Source of the DNA: Pseudomonadales bacterium
Lineage (GTDB): Bacteria > Pseudomonadota > Gammaproteobacteria > Pseudomonadales > Azotimanducaceae
DNA length: 64,000 nt
Assembly: GCA_028281885.1 (NCBI GenBank)
Contig: JANQJA010000021.1
Coordinates: 62,001 to 126,000, forward strand
Direction of reading: 5' to 3'
The stretch's first letter is position 1. Every line of letters begins with the position of its first letter. The notes under the pieces are model-generated. The model saw nothing but the letters and a program-made list of their open reading frames with translations. It did no database searches and was not told the origin of the DNA. Position numbers and translations under genes: made by a program. Of the stretch, positions 53,370 to 64,000 are shown in pieces.

Positions 53370-54557
53370 ATGCGAATTGCGGCATTGATGATCTGTGCGG
53401 CCCTGTTAAGTGGTTGTAGCTGGTTTGGTGGTAACAAAGAAGAAGTTATCAAGCCGGCGGAACTCCAGCCGATCAGGGCTCAGGTGCAGATTGTCCCGAT
53501 CTGGGATCGCCGTCTGGGCGACAAGGCAAATGACCGCGCGAGTGCGCTTCGTCCTGCCCTCGATGGCGGGCGTATTTTTGCGGCGTCCGCGGACGGCAAT
53601 GTCGTTGCGATGGCGCCGGGCGGTCGTCCGGTCTGGGACGTCAATGTCCGTGACCTCTACACCCCTGTTGAACGCGCCAACGTTTTTGCCAAGCGAATCG
53701 ATGCCATTACCGGCGGTGTGGCTGCAGGCAGTGACCTCGTTGTCGTGGGCACCTCTGCCGGTGAGATTGTGGCACTGAACCAAAGTGACGGCTCTCTCGC
53801 CTGGCGGGCCAGGAGTACGAGTGAGGTGCTGGCACCGGTCGGGATTAACCGCGATTTTGTGATTGCCCAGTCTATTGACGGCAAGGTGGCCGCCTACGAT
53901 GTGCTGGATGGCGCGCGACGCTGGGTTTATTCAACCGCCGTGCCCAGCCTGACATTGCGTGGAACAACAACGCCGATCGTGACGGCGGATGCGGTGATCA
54001 CGGGCTTTGCTAACGGTCGTATGGTGGTGCTGGATCTGCAACGAGGGCTTGCAGGAATTGACCAGCGGGTGGCGCTCGCCCAGGGCAAGACTGATCTTGA
54101 GCGCCTGATCGATATCGACGGTCGGATCATGCTGGATGGCTATCACACCTTTGTGGCGAGTTATCAGGGATCGCTGATGGCGATGGACCTGAATGATGGA
54201 CGACCTCTCTGGGCGGTTGACGCTTCCAGTACCGCGGGTCTTGCCGGTGGCTTCGGCAACGTCTACCTCGCAGCTGCAGATGGCTCCCTGATTGCGTACG
54301 ACACGGGCGATGGCGATGAGGTCTGGCAGAACGATTCGCTAAAGCATCGTGATCTGACCACGCCAACCACGATCAGCTCTTATCTCGCCGTCGGGGATCT
54401 GGAAGGGTATCTGCATGTGCTGGCCCAGTCTGACGGTCGTTTTGTCGGTCGCCGAAAGGTGGACAGTGATCCACTCAGGTCTCCGCCGGTCGTTGACGGC
54501 AGTCGGCTCTATGTTCAGACCCAGGGTGGCAGGCTGCTTGCGCTGGAGCTGCGTTGA
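53370..54557 (+). CDS. bamB: Outer membrane protein assembly factor BamB
   Basis: Lipoprotein of the BAM complex (395 residues). The signal ends in the lipobox ALLSGC (C16). The mature part is an eight-bladed PQQ-like propeller with repeats such as FAASADGNVVAMAPGGRPVWDV, VVVGTSAGEIVALNQSDGSLAWRA and LAAADGSLIAYDTGDGDEVWQND. It is followed by der, the conserved order in Gammaproteobacteria. Confidence 0.96.
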   Translation: MRIAALMICAALLSGCSWFGGNKEEVIKPAELQPIRAQVQIVPIWDRRLGDKANDRASALRPALDGGRIFAASADGNVVAMAPGGRPVWDVNVRDLYTPVERANVFAKRIDAITGGVAAGSDLVVVGTSAGEIVALNQSDGSLAWRARSTSEVLAPVGINRDFVIAQSIDGKVAAYDVLDGARRWVYSTAVPSLTLRGTTTPIVTADAVITGFANGRMVVLDLQRGLAGIDQRVALAQGKTDLERLIDIDGRIMLDGYHTFVASYQGSLMAMDLNDGRPLWAVDASSTAGLAGGFGNVYLAAADGSLIAYDTGDGDEVWQNDSLKHRDLTTPTTISSYLAVGDLEGYLHVLAQSDGRFVGRRKVDSDPLRSPPVVDGSRLYVQTQGGRLLALELR

Positions 54558-54560
54558 GCC

Positions 54561-55976
54561 ATGGCGGCCGTCATTGCCATCGTCGGCCGCCCCAATGTGG
54601 GCAAGTCCACGTTATTTAATCGTCTGACACGTTCCCGCGACGCTATCGTTGCCGAGTTTGCCGGTTTAACGCGAGATCGTCAGTATGGTCGCGGTGCGCT
54701 GGGTAATTTCGATTACATCGTGGTTGATACCGGCGGCCTGACCGGCGAAGAGGAGGGCATTGATGGCCCCATGGCTGGTCAGGCGCGACGTGCGATCGGT
54801 GAAGCTGATCTGTGCCTGTTCGTGGTTGATGCCCGGGCGGGTCGAACGCCGGGCGATGAAGTGATCGCAGAATCCCTGCGTCGAGGTGCCACGCCGGTCG
54901 TGTTGGTGGCCAACAAGGTGGACGGCGAGAACCCGGATTATCTGAGTGGCGAGTTTGCATCGCTGGGTCTTGGGGAGGCTCACGGTATCTCCGCCAGTCA
55001 TGGCAAGGGCGTCATGAACCTCCTGAACGATGTCATTGGCGCTCATGAGGCGGTGGTTGCGGCAAACCAGCGAGCGCCGTCAGCGCCGGAAGACGCCGGT
55101 ATCAAGATTGCCGTCGTTGGTCGTCCCAACGTGGGCAAGTCGACGCTGGTGAATCGCCTGCTGGGCGAGGAGCGCGTGGTGGTCTACGACCAGGCTGGGA
55201 CAACTCGCGACAGCATCTTCGTTCCGTTCGAGCGGGACGACCGTCAGTACACGTTGATCGATACTGCCGGGATTCGTCGGCGCGGCAAGGTGAGTGAGGC
55301 GGTTGAGAAATTTTCGATCGTGAAAACCCTCGACGCCATCAATACGGCAAACGTGGTTGTTTTTCTCGCCGATGCCAGGGAAGGACTGGTTGAACAGGAC
55401 CTGCACCTGCTGGGACATGTGATCGAGGCCGGCCGGGCATTGGTCATTGCCATTAACAAATGGGATGGCACCGATATTGACCAGAAGGATTTTGTGCGAC
55501 GGGAGATTGAGCGACGGCTTCATTTTGTCAGCTATGCCAGAATTCATTTTATCTCTGCACTGCATGGGTCCGGTGTTGGCAATGTGTTTGAGTCGGTCAA
55601 TCTTGCCTACGATTCAGCGACCCGGGAGATCAAGACCAATCGCCTGAACGATATCCTGGCGGATGCAGTCCGTGAACATCAGCCGCCCATGGTGCGAGGT
55701 CATCGCATCAAACTGCGCTACGTCCATCTGGGGGGGCGTAACCCGCCGACGATTATTATTCACGGCAACCAGACAGAATCAGTGCCAGCATCCTATCGAC
55801 GTTTTCTCGAGAACCGGTTCCGTGCTGCGCTTGAGCTTGACGGGACGCCCATTCGTCTTGAGTTCAGAACGTCCGACAACCCCTTCAAGGGCCGTAAAAA
55901 TGAGCTCACTCAGCGACAGATCAGCCGCAAAAAGCGGCTCATGAGTCACGTCAGAAAGGGTAAAAAGAAGAAGTAG
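54561..55976 (+). CDS. der: Ribosome-assembly GTPase Der (EngA)
   Basis: Double-domain GTPase of 471 residues needed for 50S subunit maturation. GTPase domain 1 has IVGRPNVGKSTLFN and DTGGLTGEEEG; domain 2 has VVGRPNVGKSTLVN, DTAGIRRRGKV and NKWDG; the C-terminal KH-like domain carries HRIKLRYVHLGGRNPPTIIIHGN. The C-terminal tail is very basic and ends in KKKK, common in this gene. It starts three bases after the bamB stop. Confidence 0.98.
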   Translation: MAAVIAIVGRPNVGKSTLFNRLTRSRDAIVAEFAGLTRDRQYGRGALGNFDYIVVDTGGLTGEEEGIDGPMAGQARRAIGEADLCLFVVDARAGRTPGDEVIAESLRRGATPVVLVANKVDGENPDYLSGEFASLGLGEAHGISASHGKGVMNLLNDVIGAHEAVVAANQRAPSAPEDAGIKIAVVGRPNVGKSTLVNRLLGEERVVVYDQAGTTRDSIFVPFERDDRQYTLIDTAGIRRRGKVSEAVEKFSIVKTLDAINTANVVVFLADAREGLVEQDLHLLGHVIEAGRALVIAINKWDGTDIDQKDFVRREIERRLHFVSYARIHFISALHGSGVGNVFESVNLAYDSATREIKTNRLNDILADAVREHQPPMVRGHRIKLRYVHLGGRNPPTIIIHGNQTESVPASYRRFLENRFRAALELDGTPIRLEFRTSDNPFKGRKNELTQRQISRKKRLMSHVRKGKKKK

Positions 55977-56220
55977 TCAGCGCGCATATTGCGCCAAATC
56001 ATTGGTACTGGTCGTCTGGGTCAGGCAATTCGGGGAGGTACATGAATGCTGGGAGATCACACATGGTCAGCCACCGGCATTTACCTGAATCTCGCTCGTT
56101 CTTTTTCCCCCTGAGTTGCCGTGCTCGCTGTGCCGTGTTCTCGACGGGGCTACGCTCACGAGCCAGCTCAGGAGAAAAAAGTCCTTCGCGATTTTTCAGG
56201 CATTTGGTGCAATATCCGCG
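55977..56220. other. Gap after der with a structured segment
   Basis: No gene is convincing here. CCTGAG (56110-56115) pairs with CTCAGG (56167-56172) and, inside it, GCTCG (56123-56127) with CGAGC (56159-56163), giving a long-loop hairpin. It is followed by GAGAAAAAAG rather than T, so it is not a standard terminator. A 60-residue frame at 56042 has a GGGAGG ribosome-binding sequence but an arginine- and serine-rich, unstructured-looking product. Confidence 0.4.
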
Positions 56221-57009
56221 CTAGTCTTCGATGAACAGGCTAGGGTCGATCCGCGCATCGTTCAGGCTGACGCTCCAGTGCAGGTGCGGCCCCGTGACCC
56301 GTCCGGTCTGACCGATGGTACCCAGTACTGTACTTCTGTCGACCGACTCGCCCGGTGACACATCAATGCGATTCATATGGCAGTACATGGTAATCAGGCC
56401 CTGTCCATGGTCGATCAGTACGGTGTTGCCATTAAAGAAATAGTCACCGACGGCGGCAATGACGCCGGGGGCGGTTGCTGTAATCGGTGTACCGGTCGGT
56501 GCGGCGATGTCGAGTCCACTGTGGGGGCTGCGGGGCTGATCGTTCAGGAATCGTTTCAGTCCGAATGGACTGCTGATGGGCCCATCGGCAGGCAGCGTGA
56601 AGTCAGTGTCTGGCAACCGGGCAGTAAAACTATTGAACACAGCATCCATCTCCTGGCGTTCACGGATAATCCGGTCCATGTCTTCGGCGTAGGGATTGAC
56701 CTTGCGTTTGTTCTCGATGGTCAGCCGTTGCTCGCGATAGGACTTGTCGCCGACAACAAAGGCAATCGATTCATCACCGATGGTCAGATGATGTTGACCG
56801 GCCCTTGCCGACAAGGGGATGCCGACAACAGCGAAACGCTGTTCGTCCTTGTTCAGCAGCATGACAGGGCGATCTCCATACAGCACCGTTTCGACGTCAT
56901 GGGTGATCGGTACGATCGCGATGCCGCCGGGAACAGGCAGGTGTTCGGGCATGGCGCCGGAGCTGAGACTCCAGAGCATGCCCATTACCCACAGAACAAC
57001 CCTAGTCAT
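56221..57009 (-). CDS. M23 (LytM) family peptidoglycan peptidase
   Basis: Secreted protein of 262 residues with a signal peptide ([20 protein letters not shown]). A beta-rich N-terminal domain is followed by the M23 zinc metallopeptidase: H163 and D167 in HSGLDIAAPTG, and the second site PHLHW (H242, H244). It lacks the usual long coiled coil, so it could cut peptide crosslinks directly. The start overlaps the end of xseA by eight bases, so the two genes are coupled. Confidence 0.92.
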   Translation of the reverse strand: MTRVVLWVMGMLWSLSSGAMPEHLPVPGGIAIVPITHDVETVLYGDRPVMLLNKDEQRFAVVGIPLSARAGQHHLTIGDESIAFVVGDKSYREQRLTIENKRKVNPYAEDMDRIIRERQEMDAVFNSFTARLPDTDFTLPADGPISSPFGLKRFLNDQPRSPHSGLDIAAPTGTPITATAPGVIAAVGDYFFNGNTVLIDHGQGLITMYCHMNRIDVSPGESVDRSTVLGTIGQTGRVTGPHLHWSVSLNDARIDPSLFIED

Positions 57010-58348
57010 GATCGGCTCGCGTATCGGTGACTTCGGCGGTGAGTTCTCCGTCCTGCAGCCAGGCGGTCACGGTGTCGCCGCTATTCACCTCATCATGACG
57101 CCGAATGATCTGATCGTCACGCTTGATGATGGCGTAGCCTCGGGCCAGGGTCGATTCGTGGCTGTAGGCATGGAGCCGGGACCTGGCGGTTTCGAGACGC
57201 TGCTCCCGGTTCGACAGGGTCTCCTTCGCAGCAGCCTGCAAACGACGCAACTGGTCATTGAGTCTGGAATCGGCGTTGCTGATCCCGGCGCGGGGTGACT
57301 TCAGCTTTGAACGGGCGAGAGCCAGTCTTGCCCGGCGTCGTTCCAGACCATGGTGGAGTGCTCTTTGCAGTCTGAGTTCCAGGTCGTCCAGCCGCTGGTG
57401 CAGGTCGGTCAGGCGCTGACCGGGATGCCGCAGGCGACGCGAGAGGTGAGATAGTTGGCTGGTATCCCGGCGCAGCAACTCCTGCATTCGTTGAGCGAGT
57501 CGCTGTTCGGTACGATCCAGGCTCGACTGCCAGTCGGCCTGGTCCGGACTCAGCATTTCCGCTGCGGCGGAAGGCGTCGGCGCGCGCATATCGGCCACAA
57601 AATCGGCAATAGAAAAGTCAATCTCGTGGCCGACTGCAGCGACAACCGGAATGCGTGATGCGTGAATGGCACGTGCCACCGGCTCAGTATTGAAAGACCA
57701 GAGGTCCTCCAGTGAGCCCCCGCCCCGGGTCAGCAGAATGACGTCAAAGGCGGGTTTGGTGCAGCGGTTGGCGAATGCCAGCGCCTCGACGATCTGTGCG
57801 GGCGACTGGTCTCCTTGTACCTGAACGGGTATGACCGAAACCGGGATCGCCGGGAACCGTCGGTCCAGTACATGCAGGACGTCGCGAATCGCCGCGCCTG
57901 AAGGTGATGTGATGACGGCGATATGGGCCGGCATGGGAGGAACAGGTTGCTTGGCGTCCGCGCTGAACAGTCCTTCGCTGTCGAGTTGTGCCTTCAGTTT
58001 GTCGAATGCCCGGCGGAGCGCACCATCACCGGCTTCCTCCATGAATTCCGCGATCAGCTGAAAGTCCCCGCGGGCTTCGTAAAGGCTGACCTTGCCACGG
58101 ATGACAACCTGAGTTCCGTTCTTCGGCGTGAATCGGACCAGCCGATTGCGATTGGCGAACATGGCGCAGCGAATCTGTGCCTTGTCGTCTTTCAATGTCA
58201 GATACCAATGGCCTGACGCCGGTCGTACCAGGTTGGAAATCTCGCCCTCGACGAAGATGTTGAAGAACTCGCCTTCGAGCAGCTGGCGCGCCGACCGGGA
58301 CAGCTGAGATACGCTCAGCACTTCGCGGTTGGAAGAAGTTTCAGTCAT
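57002..58348 (-). CDS. xseA: Exodeoxyribonuclease VII large subunit
   Basis: Catalytic subunit of the single-strand exonuclease VII (448 residues). The N-terminal OB fold starts [46 protein letters not shown], the catalytic part contains [15 protein letters not shown] and [29 protein letters not shown], and a long heptad-rich coiled coil (about 285-410) precedes a C-terminal GYAIIKRDD block. The small subunit gene xseB is not in this window. It diverges from guaA. Confidence 0.97.
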   Translation of the reverse strand: MTETSSNREVLSVSQLSRSARQLLEGEFFNIFVEGEISNLVRPASGHWYLTLKDDKAQIRCAMFANRNRLVRFTPKNGTQVVIRGKVSLYEARGDFQLIAEFMEEAGDGALRRAFDKLKAQLDSEGLFSADAKQPVPPMPAHIAVITSPSGAAIRDVLHVLDRRFPAIPVSVIPVQVQGDQSPAQIVEALAFANRCTKPAFDVILLTRGGGSLEDLWSFNTEPVARAIHASRIPVVAAVGHEIDFSIADFVADMRAPTPSAAAEMLSPDQADWQSSLDRTEQRLAQRMQELLRRDTSQLSHLSRRLRHPGQRLTDLHQRLDDLELRLQRALHHGLERRRARLALARSKLKSPRAGISNADSRLNDQLRRLQAAAKETLSNREQRLETARSRLHAYSHESTLARGYAIIKRDDQIIRRHDEVNSGDTVTAWLQDGELTAEVTDTRADHD

Positions 58349-58398
58349 GGCTGGGCTGGAAACGCATACAAGGCATGATACCGCACTGGCACAGCGTG

Positions 58399-58404
58399 TA
58401 TAAT
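58399..58404 (+). promoter_or_regulatory. guaA -10 hexamer
   Basis: TATAAT in the context GTGTATAATGCG lies 28 bases before the guaA ATG. No good -35 is seen at the standard spacing. The hexamer is perfect and well placed, so it is likely the promoter of guaA. Confidence 0.55.
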
Positions 58405-58431
58405 GCGTCGCTTTGGAGCGCCGCCCGTTTT

Positions 58432-60036
58432 ATGACGCCACCTACCTCCCCTGAGTCAGATATCCACCGAGAACGGATTCTGATTCTCGATTTCGGTTCC
58501 CAGTACACCCAGCTGATTGCCCGTCGCGTCCGTGAAGTGGGTGTCTATTGTGAAATTCGATCCTTTGACACCGCCGAAGAAGATGCCCGCGCATTTTCCC
58601 CCAGAGGCATCATACTGTCGGGTGGGCCTGAATCAGTCACCACTGATGACACACTGCGGGCACCCGACTGGGTGTTCGAGCTGGGGCAACCGGTATTGGG
58701 GATTTGCTACGGCATGCAGACTATGGCGCTGCAACTGGGTGGTCAGGTCGATGGCGCCGACAAGCATGAGTTCGGCTATGCCCAGGTTCGGGTGGAAGGG
58801 AGTAGCGAATTGCTCCATGGTATCCATGATCACATGGATGGTGATGATGCCTATCTCGATGTCTGGATGAGTCACGGCGACAAGGTGACAGGGTTGCCAC
58901 CCGGTTTCACCGGTCTTGCGAATACCGAGACCACTGAGTTCGCTGCCATGAGTGACGACAGTCGCCATTTCTACGGCGTGCAATTCCATCCTGAGGTGAA
59001 CAACACCCTGCAGGGAATGGCGATTCTGCGTCGTTTCGTCATCGATATCTGCGATTGTCAGGGTCTGTGGACGGCGGCCAACATCGTTGACGATATTGTC
59101 GAGCATGTACGCGCTCAGGTAGGCGCTGATCGGGTGGTGCTCGGTCTGTCCGGGGGTGTCGATTCGTCAGTGGTCGCGGCACTGTTGTCCCGCGCCATTG
59201 GCGATCAGCTGGTTTGCGTTTTTGTCGACAATGGCCTGCTTCGGCTCAATGAGGCAGACGAAGTGATGCGCTCACTGGGCAAGGATTCGGACAATGTCTT
59301 TCGGCTCAATATCGTGAAGGTGGACGCCGAGGCACGCTTCCTCGAGAAGCTGGAAGATATTGAGGACCCGGAACAGAAACGCAAGATTATCGGTAACACC
59401 TTTATTGAAGTATTCGATGAAGAAGCAGCCCGGTTTGGCGATGTTAAATATCTTGCCCAGGGAACGATTTACCCCGACGTTATCGAAAGCGCGGGCAACA
59501 AGGGTGGAAAGGCGCACGTGATCAAGTCTCACCACAATGTGGGTGGGCTGCCGGACTATATGACCCTTGAGCTCGTGGAGCCGCTGCGGGAACTGTTCAA
59601 GGATGAAGTGCGCAAGATTGGTCTGGAACTGGGGCTTTCCCACGAGCTGGTATATCGGCATCCGTTTCCCGGGCCCGGGCTGGGTGTTCGTATCCTGGGA
59701 CCTGTGACCAAGGTCTATACGGACCTGCTGCGGCAGGCGGATCATATTTTTATCGAAGAGTTGAGAGCAGCGGGTCTGTACGATGATGTCAGCCAGGCCT
59801 TCACGGTGTTCTTGCCAGTGAAGTCGGTGGGTGTCGTGGGCGATGCGCGGCGTTATGAATATGTGGTTTCACTCCGGGCCGTGGAGACCATCGATTTTAT
59901 GACGGCGCGCTGGGCGCATCTGCCCTATCCGTTTCTGGAACGAGTATCGAGCCGCATCATCAACGAGATCAAGGGCATCTCCAGGGTGACCTACGACATT
60001 TCCAGTAAGCCGCCTGCCACGATCGAATGGGAGTAG
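58432..60036 (+). CDS. guaA: GMP synthase (glutamine-hydrolysing)
   Basis: Converts XMP to GMP with glutamine as nitrogen donor. The 534-residue protein has an N-terminal class I glutamine amidotransferase ([12 protein letters not shown] with the nucleophile cysteine, QFHPEVNNT with the histidine and glutamate) and a synthetase domain with the PP-loop [20 protein letters not shown] and the C-terminal dimer part. The ATG at 58432 is chosen because the upstream codons contain the promoter. guaB does not precede it here. tadA overlaps the end by ten bases. Confidence 0.97.
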   Translation: MTPPTSPESDIHRERILILDFGSQYTQLIARRVREVGVYCEIRSFDTAEEDARAFSPRGIILSGGPESVTTDDTLRAPDWVFELGQPVLGICYGMQTMALQLGGQVDGADKHEFGYAQVRVEGSSELLHGIHDHMDGDDAYLDVWMSHGDKVTGLPPGFTGLANTETTEFAAMSDDSRHFYGVQFHPEVNNTLQGMAILRRFVIDICDCQGLWTAANIVDDIVEHVRAQVGADRVVLGLSGGVDSSVVAALLSRAIGDQLVCVFVDNGLLRLNEADEVMRSLGKDSDNVFRLNIVKVDAEARFLEKLEDIEDPEQKRKIIGNTFIEVFDEEAARFGDVKYLAQGTIYPDVIESAGNKGGKAHVIKSHHNVGGLPDYMTLELVEPLRELFKDEVRKIGLELGLSHELVYRHPFPGPGLGVRILGPVTKVYTDLLRQADHIFIEELRAAGLYDDVSQAFTVFLPVKSVGVVGDARRYEYVVSLRAVETIDFMTARWAHLPYPFLERVSSRIINEIKGISRVTYDISSKPPATIEWE

Positions 60037-60491
60037 CGGTTGACGACGAAGCGATGATGCGGGTGGCATTGTCGCTGGCGCGGCAGGCGGAGGCCGCGGG
60101 CGAGGTTCCGGTGGGTGCGGTGGTGGTCGCGTCAGATGGCGAGATTATCGGGCGAGGCTACAACCAGACGATTGCGCAGCAGGATCCGACGGCACACGCG
60201 GAGATTGTCGCGCTGCGCCAGGCGGCCACGAATCTAGAGAACTACCGTCTGCCAGGGGTTTTTATGTATGTGACGATCGAACCCTGTTCCATGTGTGCAG
60301 GTGCCATGGTCCATGCCCGGGTCGCGCGATTGAATTTTGCTGCCCGCGAGCCAAGGGCGGGTGCCGCGGGTTCCAGTATTAATGTGTTCTCCAATCCGGG
60401 CCTGAATCATCGTGTGGAGGTGATTCAGGGACCCTGTGAAGCGGAAGCCGCAGAGATGATGACTGCATTTTTTAAAGGCCGGAGAAACTAG
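60027..60491 (+). CDS. tadA: tRNA-specific adenosine deaminase TadA
   Basis: Deaminates A34 to inosine in tRNA-Arg(ACG). The 154 residues include the zinc site TAHAEIVAL with the catalytic glutamate and [14 protein letters not shown] with the two cysteines, and the C-terminal [17 protein letters not shown] stretch typical of TadA. The start overlaps guaA; purL begins at the base after the stop. Confidence 0.95.
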   Translation: MGVAVDDEAMMRVALSLARQAEAAGEVPVGAVVVASDGEIIGRGYNQTIAQQDPTAHAEIVALRQAATNLENYRLPGVFMYVTIEPCSMCAGAMVHARVARLNFAAREPRAGAAGSSINVFSNPGLNHRVEVIQGPCEAEAAEMMTAFFKGRRN

Positions 60492-63400
60492 ATGTTGCTG
60501 GAAGGTGCGCGCGCACTGTCAGATTTCCGTGTTGACCGCCTGGCCAGAACGCTGGTTGACAACGGCATCGATGTTCACGGCATTCGAACCCGCTTTATTC
60601 ACCTGGTTGACGCGGGCCCGCTGACCGATGAGCAGCTGAGTGTGCTGCGTGCGCTGCTCACCTATGGCCCCTCAATGGCCTCGCTGGAGTTGACCGAGGG
60701 TGCACTGTTTCGCTTCGTGATTCCGAGGCCCGGAACAATCTCACCCTGGAGTTCGAAGGCCACGGATATTGCACATATCTGCGGGCTGCATGGCGTTCAT
60801 CGTATTGAGCGTGGGATTGGCTATGAATTCGAACTCAGATCTGCACTGGATGAACGGTCACTGTGGGAACTGGATCGCGTCATTCATGACCGAATGACGG
60901 AAGTGGTTGTTGGCTCGCCGGAGGACGCTTCGGTGCTGTTCGCAGAAGAACCGCCAAGGCCACTTTCGGAGGTGCCGGTGCTTGCTGACGGTCGCCGCGC
61001 GCTGGAACACGCCAATCTGGCGTTGGGCATGGCGCTCGCACCGGATGAGATCGATTACCTGCTGGATGCCTATGGCGAACTGGGCAGAGACCCCACGGAT
61101 GTGGAGTTGATGATGTTTGCCCAGGCGAATTCCGAGCATTGTCGTCACAAGACCTTTCGCGCTTCCTGGACGGTGGATGGCACGGTGCGGGCCAGGAGCC
61201 TGATGGACATGATCCAGCATACTTATGATCGGACCAACGGCGAGGGTGTGCTGAGTGCCTATGCGGATAATGCGTCGGTGATCGTTGGCAGCCGCGGACA
61301 GCGTTTCTACCCGGACCCGCTGACCCGCGAATATGCCGGTCACGAAGAGGATGTTCACATCCTCATGAAAGTAGAGACTCACAATCACCCGACGGCCATT
61401 GCCCCGTTTCCTGGTGCGGCCACCGGATCCGGGGGTGAGATTCGTGACGAAGGTGCTGTGGGTCGCGGTTCCAAACCCAAGGTGGGGCTTACCGGTTATA
61501 CGGTGTCCAACCTGAAGATTCCGGGGCTCGCGGAGCCCTGGGAGCAGGACTATGGCAAACCTGACCGGATCGCCAGCGCCTTCGATATTATGATCGAAGC
61601 GCCTATCGGTGGTGCGGCCTTTAACAATGAGTTCGGTCGACCGAATATCAATGGCTACTTTCGCACCTTTGAAATATCGTTTGCAGATGAGGTGCGTGGA
61701 TATCACAAGCCCATCATGATTGCCGGCGGCATGGGTAACATTCGTGAGAGCCATATCGAACAGCGATCCATAGCGCCGGGAGCGGCGTTGATTGTGCTGG
61801 GCGGGCCCGCGATGCTGATCGGCCTGGGTGGCGGAGCGGCATCGTCGATGGCTTCCGGAGCCAGTGATGCGGATCTGGACTTTGCCAGTGTTCAACGAGG
61901 TAATCCGGAAATTCAGCATCGCTGCCAGGAAGTGATCGACCAGTGCTGGCAGATGGGCGATGCGAACCCGATCGGGTTTATCCATGACGTGGGAGCCGGT
62001 GGTCTTTCCAATGCATTACCGGAACTGGTTAAGGACGGCGGTGTTGGCGGTCACTTTGAACTCCGTGATGTGCCGAACGACGAACCGGGCATGTCGCCCC
62101 TTGAGATCTGGTGCAACGAGGCTCAGGAACGATATGTCATCGCGGTGGCGCCGGAGAACCTCGATCAGTTTGAAGCGATTTGCAGGCGGGAACGATGTCC
62201 ATTTGCGGTCGTGGGCACAGCAGTCAGGGAATCGCAGCTGTTGGTGAATGATCGCCTGCTTGAGTCCCTACCGGTCGATCTGCCAATGAGCGTATTGTTC
62301 GGCAAGCCGCCGCGGATGCATCGGGATGTGATGAGTCGCGCGGTTCAGACATCACCGTTTGTCACGGACAGGCCGCTGGAGGAAGCGATAGACCGGGTGA
62401 TTGGTCATCCCAGTGTGGCGAGTAAACAGTTCCTGATTACGATTGGCGATCGTACAGTCGGCGGGCTTGTTTGCCGTGACCAGATGGTCGGCCCCTGGCA
62501 GGTGCCGGTGGCTGACGTCGCAGTGTCGCTGACAGACTTTGTCGGTGTCACCGGCGAAGCCATGGCGATGGGAGAGAGAACGCCGGTGGCACTGCTCGAC
62601 GCGCCGGCCTCCGGCCGAATGGCCGTGGGTGAGGCGCTGACCAACATTGCTGCGGCATCCATCGCGCAACTGTCTCAGGTCAAGTTGTCCGCCAACTGGA
62701 TGGCGGCCATAGGTCATCCGGGCGAAGACGCCAACCTGTATAAAACTGTCGAGGCGGTGGGCATGGAACTGTGTCCCGAACTGGGTATTTCGATCCCGGT
62801 GGGCAAGGATTCCATGTCGATGAAAACGGCCTGGCGGGCGGGCGACGTCGATAAGGCGGTCACGGCGCCCCTGTCGCTGATTATCTCTGCTTTTGCGCCG
62901 GTAACCGATGTCCGCCTGACACTGACCCCGCAGCTGCGCTGCGATGTTGATGATTGCCTGTTGCTGCTGGACCTGTCCGGCGGCCACCGGCGACTGGGCG
63001 GTTCCATTCTGGCGCAGTGTTACGGCGAGATGGGGAACGAGCCTGCCGACCTGCATGACGCGGCCACGCTCTCCGGATTCTTCGCGGCCATGCAGACCGC
63101 GTCCGTCCGGGACAAACTCCTTGCCTACCACGATCGCTCTGACGGCGGGCTTATCGCGACATTGGTAGAGATGGCTTTCGCCGGTCGTACCGGACTGGAG
63201 ATTGAACTGGGCGACGGTGATCTGCTCGCGGCGCTCTGCAACGAAGAATTGGGTGCTGTGGTTCAGCTGGCCAAGTCGGACGTTGCTGTGGTTCGTGACG
63301 CGTTCGAAGCTGTTGGCGTCGTTGTTTCAGAAATTGGCCGCGTGGGTGAAACCCAGGATATTGTCATCCGCCAGTCTGGCCGGGAAATGTTTCGGCGTTC

Positions 63401-64000
63401 ACGCAGTTCGCTGCAGCAGCGATGGGCTCGGGTGAGCTATGAGATGCAGCGCTGGCGTGACAACCCTGCCTGCGCGGATGAGGAATTCAAAAACGTACTG
63501 GATGATGACGATCCGGGATTGTCGGTGTCGCTGACCTTTGATCTTGACGAAGACACCACGGCGCCATTTATTGCTACCGGCGTTCGACCCAGCGTGGCGG
63601 TACTCCGGGAGCAGGGTGTCAACAGCCAGGTTGAGATGGCGGCTGCCTTCTCCCGGGCGGGTTTCCGCGCTGTTGATATTCACATGAGTGAGATTCTTTC
63701 CGGTGAGCGCAGCCTTGCTGAGTTTCAGGGACTGGTGGCCTGTGGTGGGTTCTCCTACGGCGATGTGCTGGGCGCAGGCGAAGGCTGGGCCAAATCAATC
63801 CTGTTCAACGGCCAGGGACGCGAGGCATTCGAGACGTTCTTTGCCCGACGCGACACCTTTGGGCTTGGAGTTTGCAATGGCTGCCAGATGATGGCTGAAC
63901 TCAGGGCACTGGTGCCGGGCGCCGAGGACTGGCCCCGATTTGTGCGCAATCGGTCTGAACAGTTTGAGGCACGTTTTTCGCTGGTGCGGGTTGAACCGAA
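60492..64000 (+). CDS. purL: Phosphoribosylformylglycinamidine synthase, cut by the window edge
   Basis: Large single-chain PurL converting FGAR to FGAM. 1169 residues are visible of about 1290 expected. Blocks include [54 protein letters not shown] and [15 protein letters not shown] from the synthetase half, and [20 protein letters not shown] and GVCNGCQMM (nucleophile cysteine) from the C-terminal glutaminase. The last part of the glutaminase, with the histidine and glutamate of the triad, lies beyond 64000. The ATG follows the tadA stop without a gap. Confidence 0.97.
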   Translation, partial: MLLEGARALSDFRVDRLARTLVDNGIDVHGIRTRFIHLVDAGPLTDEQLSVLRALLTYGPSMASLELTEGALFRFVIPRPGTISPWSSKATDIAHICGLHGVHRIERGIGYEFELRSALDERSLWELDRVIHDRMTEVVVGSPEDASVLFAEEPPRPLSEVPVLADGRRALEHANLALGMALAPDEIDYLLDAYGELGRDPTDVELMMFAQANSEHCRHKTFRASWTVDGTVRARSLMDMIQHTYDRTNGEGVLSAYADNASVIVGSRGQRFYPDPLTREYAGHEEDVHILMKVETHNHPTAIAPFPGAATGSGGEIRDEGAVGRGSKPKVGLTGYTVSNLKIPGLAEPWEQDYGKPDRIASAFDIMIEAPIGGAAFNNEFGRPNINGYFRTFEISFADEVRGYHKPIMIAGGMGNIRESHIEQRSIAPGAALIVLGGPAMLIGLGGGAASSMASGASDADLDFASVQRGNPEIQHRCQEVIDQCWQMGDANPIGFIHDVGAGGLSNALPELVKDGGVGGHFELRDVPNDEPGMSPLEIWCNEAQERYVIAVAPENLDQFEAICRRERCPFAVVGTAVRESQLLVNDRLLESLPVDLPMSVLFGKPPRMHRDVMSRAVQTSPFVTDRPLEEAIDRVIGHPSVASKQFLITIGDRTVGGLVCRDQMVGPWQVPVADVAVSLTDFVGVTGEAMAMGERTPVALLDAPASGRMAVGEALTNIAAASIAQLSQVKLSANWMAAIGHPGEDANLYKTVEAVGMELCPELGISIPVGKDSMSMKTAWRAGDVDKAVTAPLSLIISAFAPVTDVRLTLTPQLRCDVDDCLLLLDLSGGHRRLGGSILAQCYGEMGNEPADLHDAATLSGFFAAMQTASVRDKLLAYHDRSDGGLIATLVEMAFAGRTGLEIELGDGDLLAALCNEELGAVVQLAKSDVAVVRDAFEAVGVVVSEIGRVGETQDIVIRQSGREMFRRSRSSLQQRWARVSYEMQRWRDNPACADEEFKNVLDDDDPGLSVSLTFDLDEDTTAPFIATGVRPSVAVLREQGVNSQVEMAAAFSRAGFRAVDIHMSEILSGERSLAEFQGLVACGGFSYGDVLGAGEGWAKSILFNGQGREAFETFFARRDTFGLGVCNGCQMMAELRALVPGAEDWPRFVRNRSEQFEARFSLVRVEP

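Noticed and set aside
56042-56224. 60-residue frame after der with GGGAGG upstream
   Set aside because: A good ribosome-binding sequence, but the product is Arg/Ser-rich and spans the hairpin and the end of the M23 gene; the hairpin explains the sequence better.
60858-61985. Antisense frame of 375 residues opposite purL
   Set aside because: Shadow of a well-conserved purL region.

Overview
The window is bacterial chromosome from a Gammaproteobacterium, probably an aerobic heterotroph of an environmental lineage. The right half carries long blocks in the order usual for Gammaproteobacteria: queA-tgt-yajC-secD-secF, ndk-rlmN-pilW-rodZ-ispG-hisS-yfgM-bamB-der, and guaA-tadA-purL. The species cannot be named from the sequence alone. 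Most of the window is GC-rich with dense, overlapping genes; the segment at about 33.4-37.25 kb is visibly more AT-rich.

0.7-9.7 kb holds mixed housekeeping and envelope genes: an MltB-type transglycosylase, a TerB-like protein, a PaaI-type thioesterase, an MJ1255-type glycosyltransferase overlapping a PAP2 phosphatase, a fatty acid desaturase, PlsC, a MarR-GNAT fusion, and an Asp-box propeller gene next to a MoaD/ThiS-like ubiquitin-fold gene. The 3' end of that small gene is followed by degenerate tandem copies of itself.

9.8-16.0 kb is a complete SUF iron-sulfur assembly operon (sufB-C-D-S-A-T-E) behind a clear IscR type 1 site. The matching regulator lies 35 kb away at 45 kb, where iscR-iscS stand without iscU, iscA, hscBA or fdx and have the same kind of site in their own promoter. 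The cell therefore appears to build clusters mainly through SUF, under [2Fe-2S]-IscR control.

16-33.3 kb is a catabolic region: acyl-CoA dehydrogenase, enoyl-CoA hydratase, two tandem class III CoA-transferases, a double-length CoA-transferase whose first half has lost its catalytic aspartate, a TetR regulator, a zinc alcohol dehydrogenase, a large TonB-dependent receptor and an MFS transporter. Together they suggest uptake of an unknown substrate followed by oxidation, CoA activation and beta-oxidation-like breakdown.

33.4-37.25 kb is a small decayed genomic island beside tRNA-Leu(CAA). It carries an AbiE-type toxin-antitoxin pair whose toxin has an unusual WYL-like region and a C-terminal zinc-finger-like tail, a broken tyrosine integrase, the tail of a serine recombinase, a nested hairpin, and a diverged 3' half of a tRNA-Leu at the far end. 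It is the most distinctive locus in the window.

37.4-64 kb is core genome: tRNA queuosine modification, Sec translocon, iron-sulfur regulation, nucleotide metabolism, tRNA/rRNA methylation, cell shape, isoprenoid synthesis, outer-membrane assembly, ribosome biogenesis, DNA repair and purine synthesis. purL runs off the right edge and a membrane protein gene runs off the left edge.
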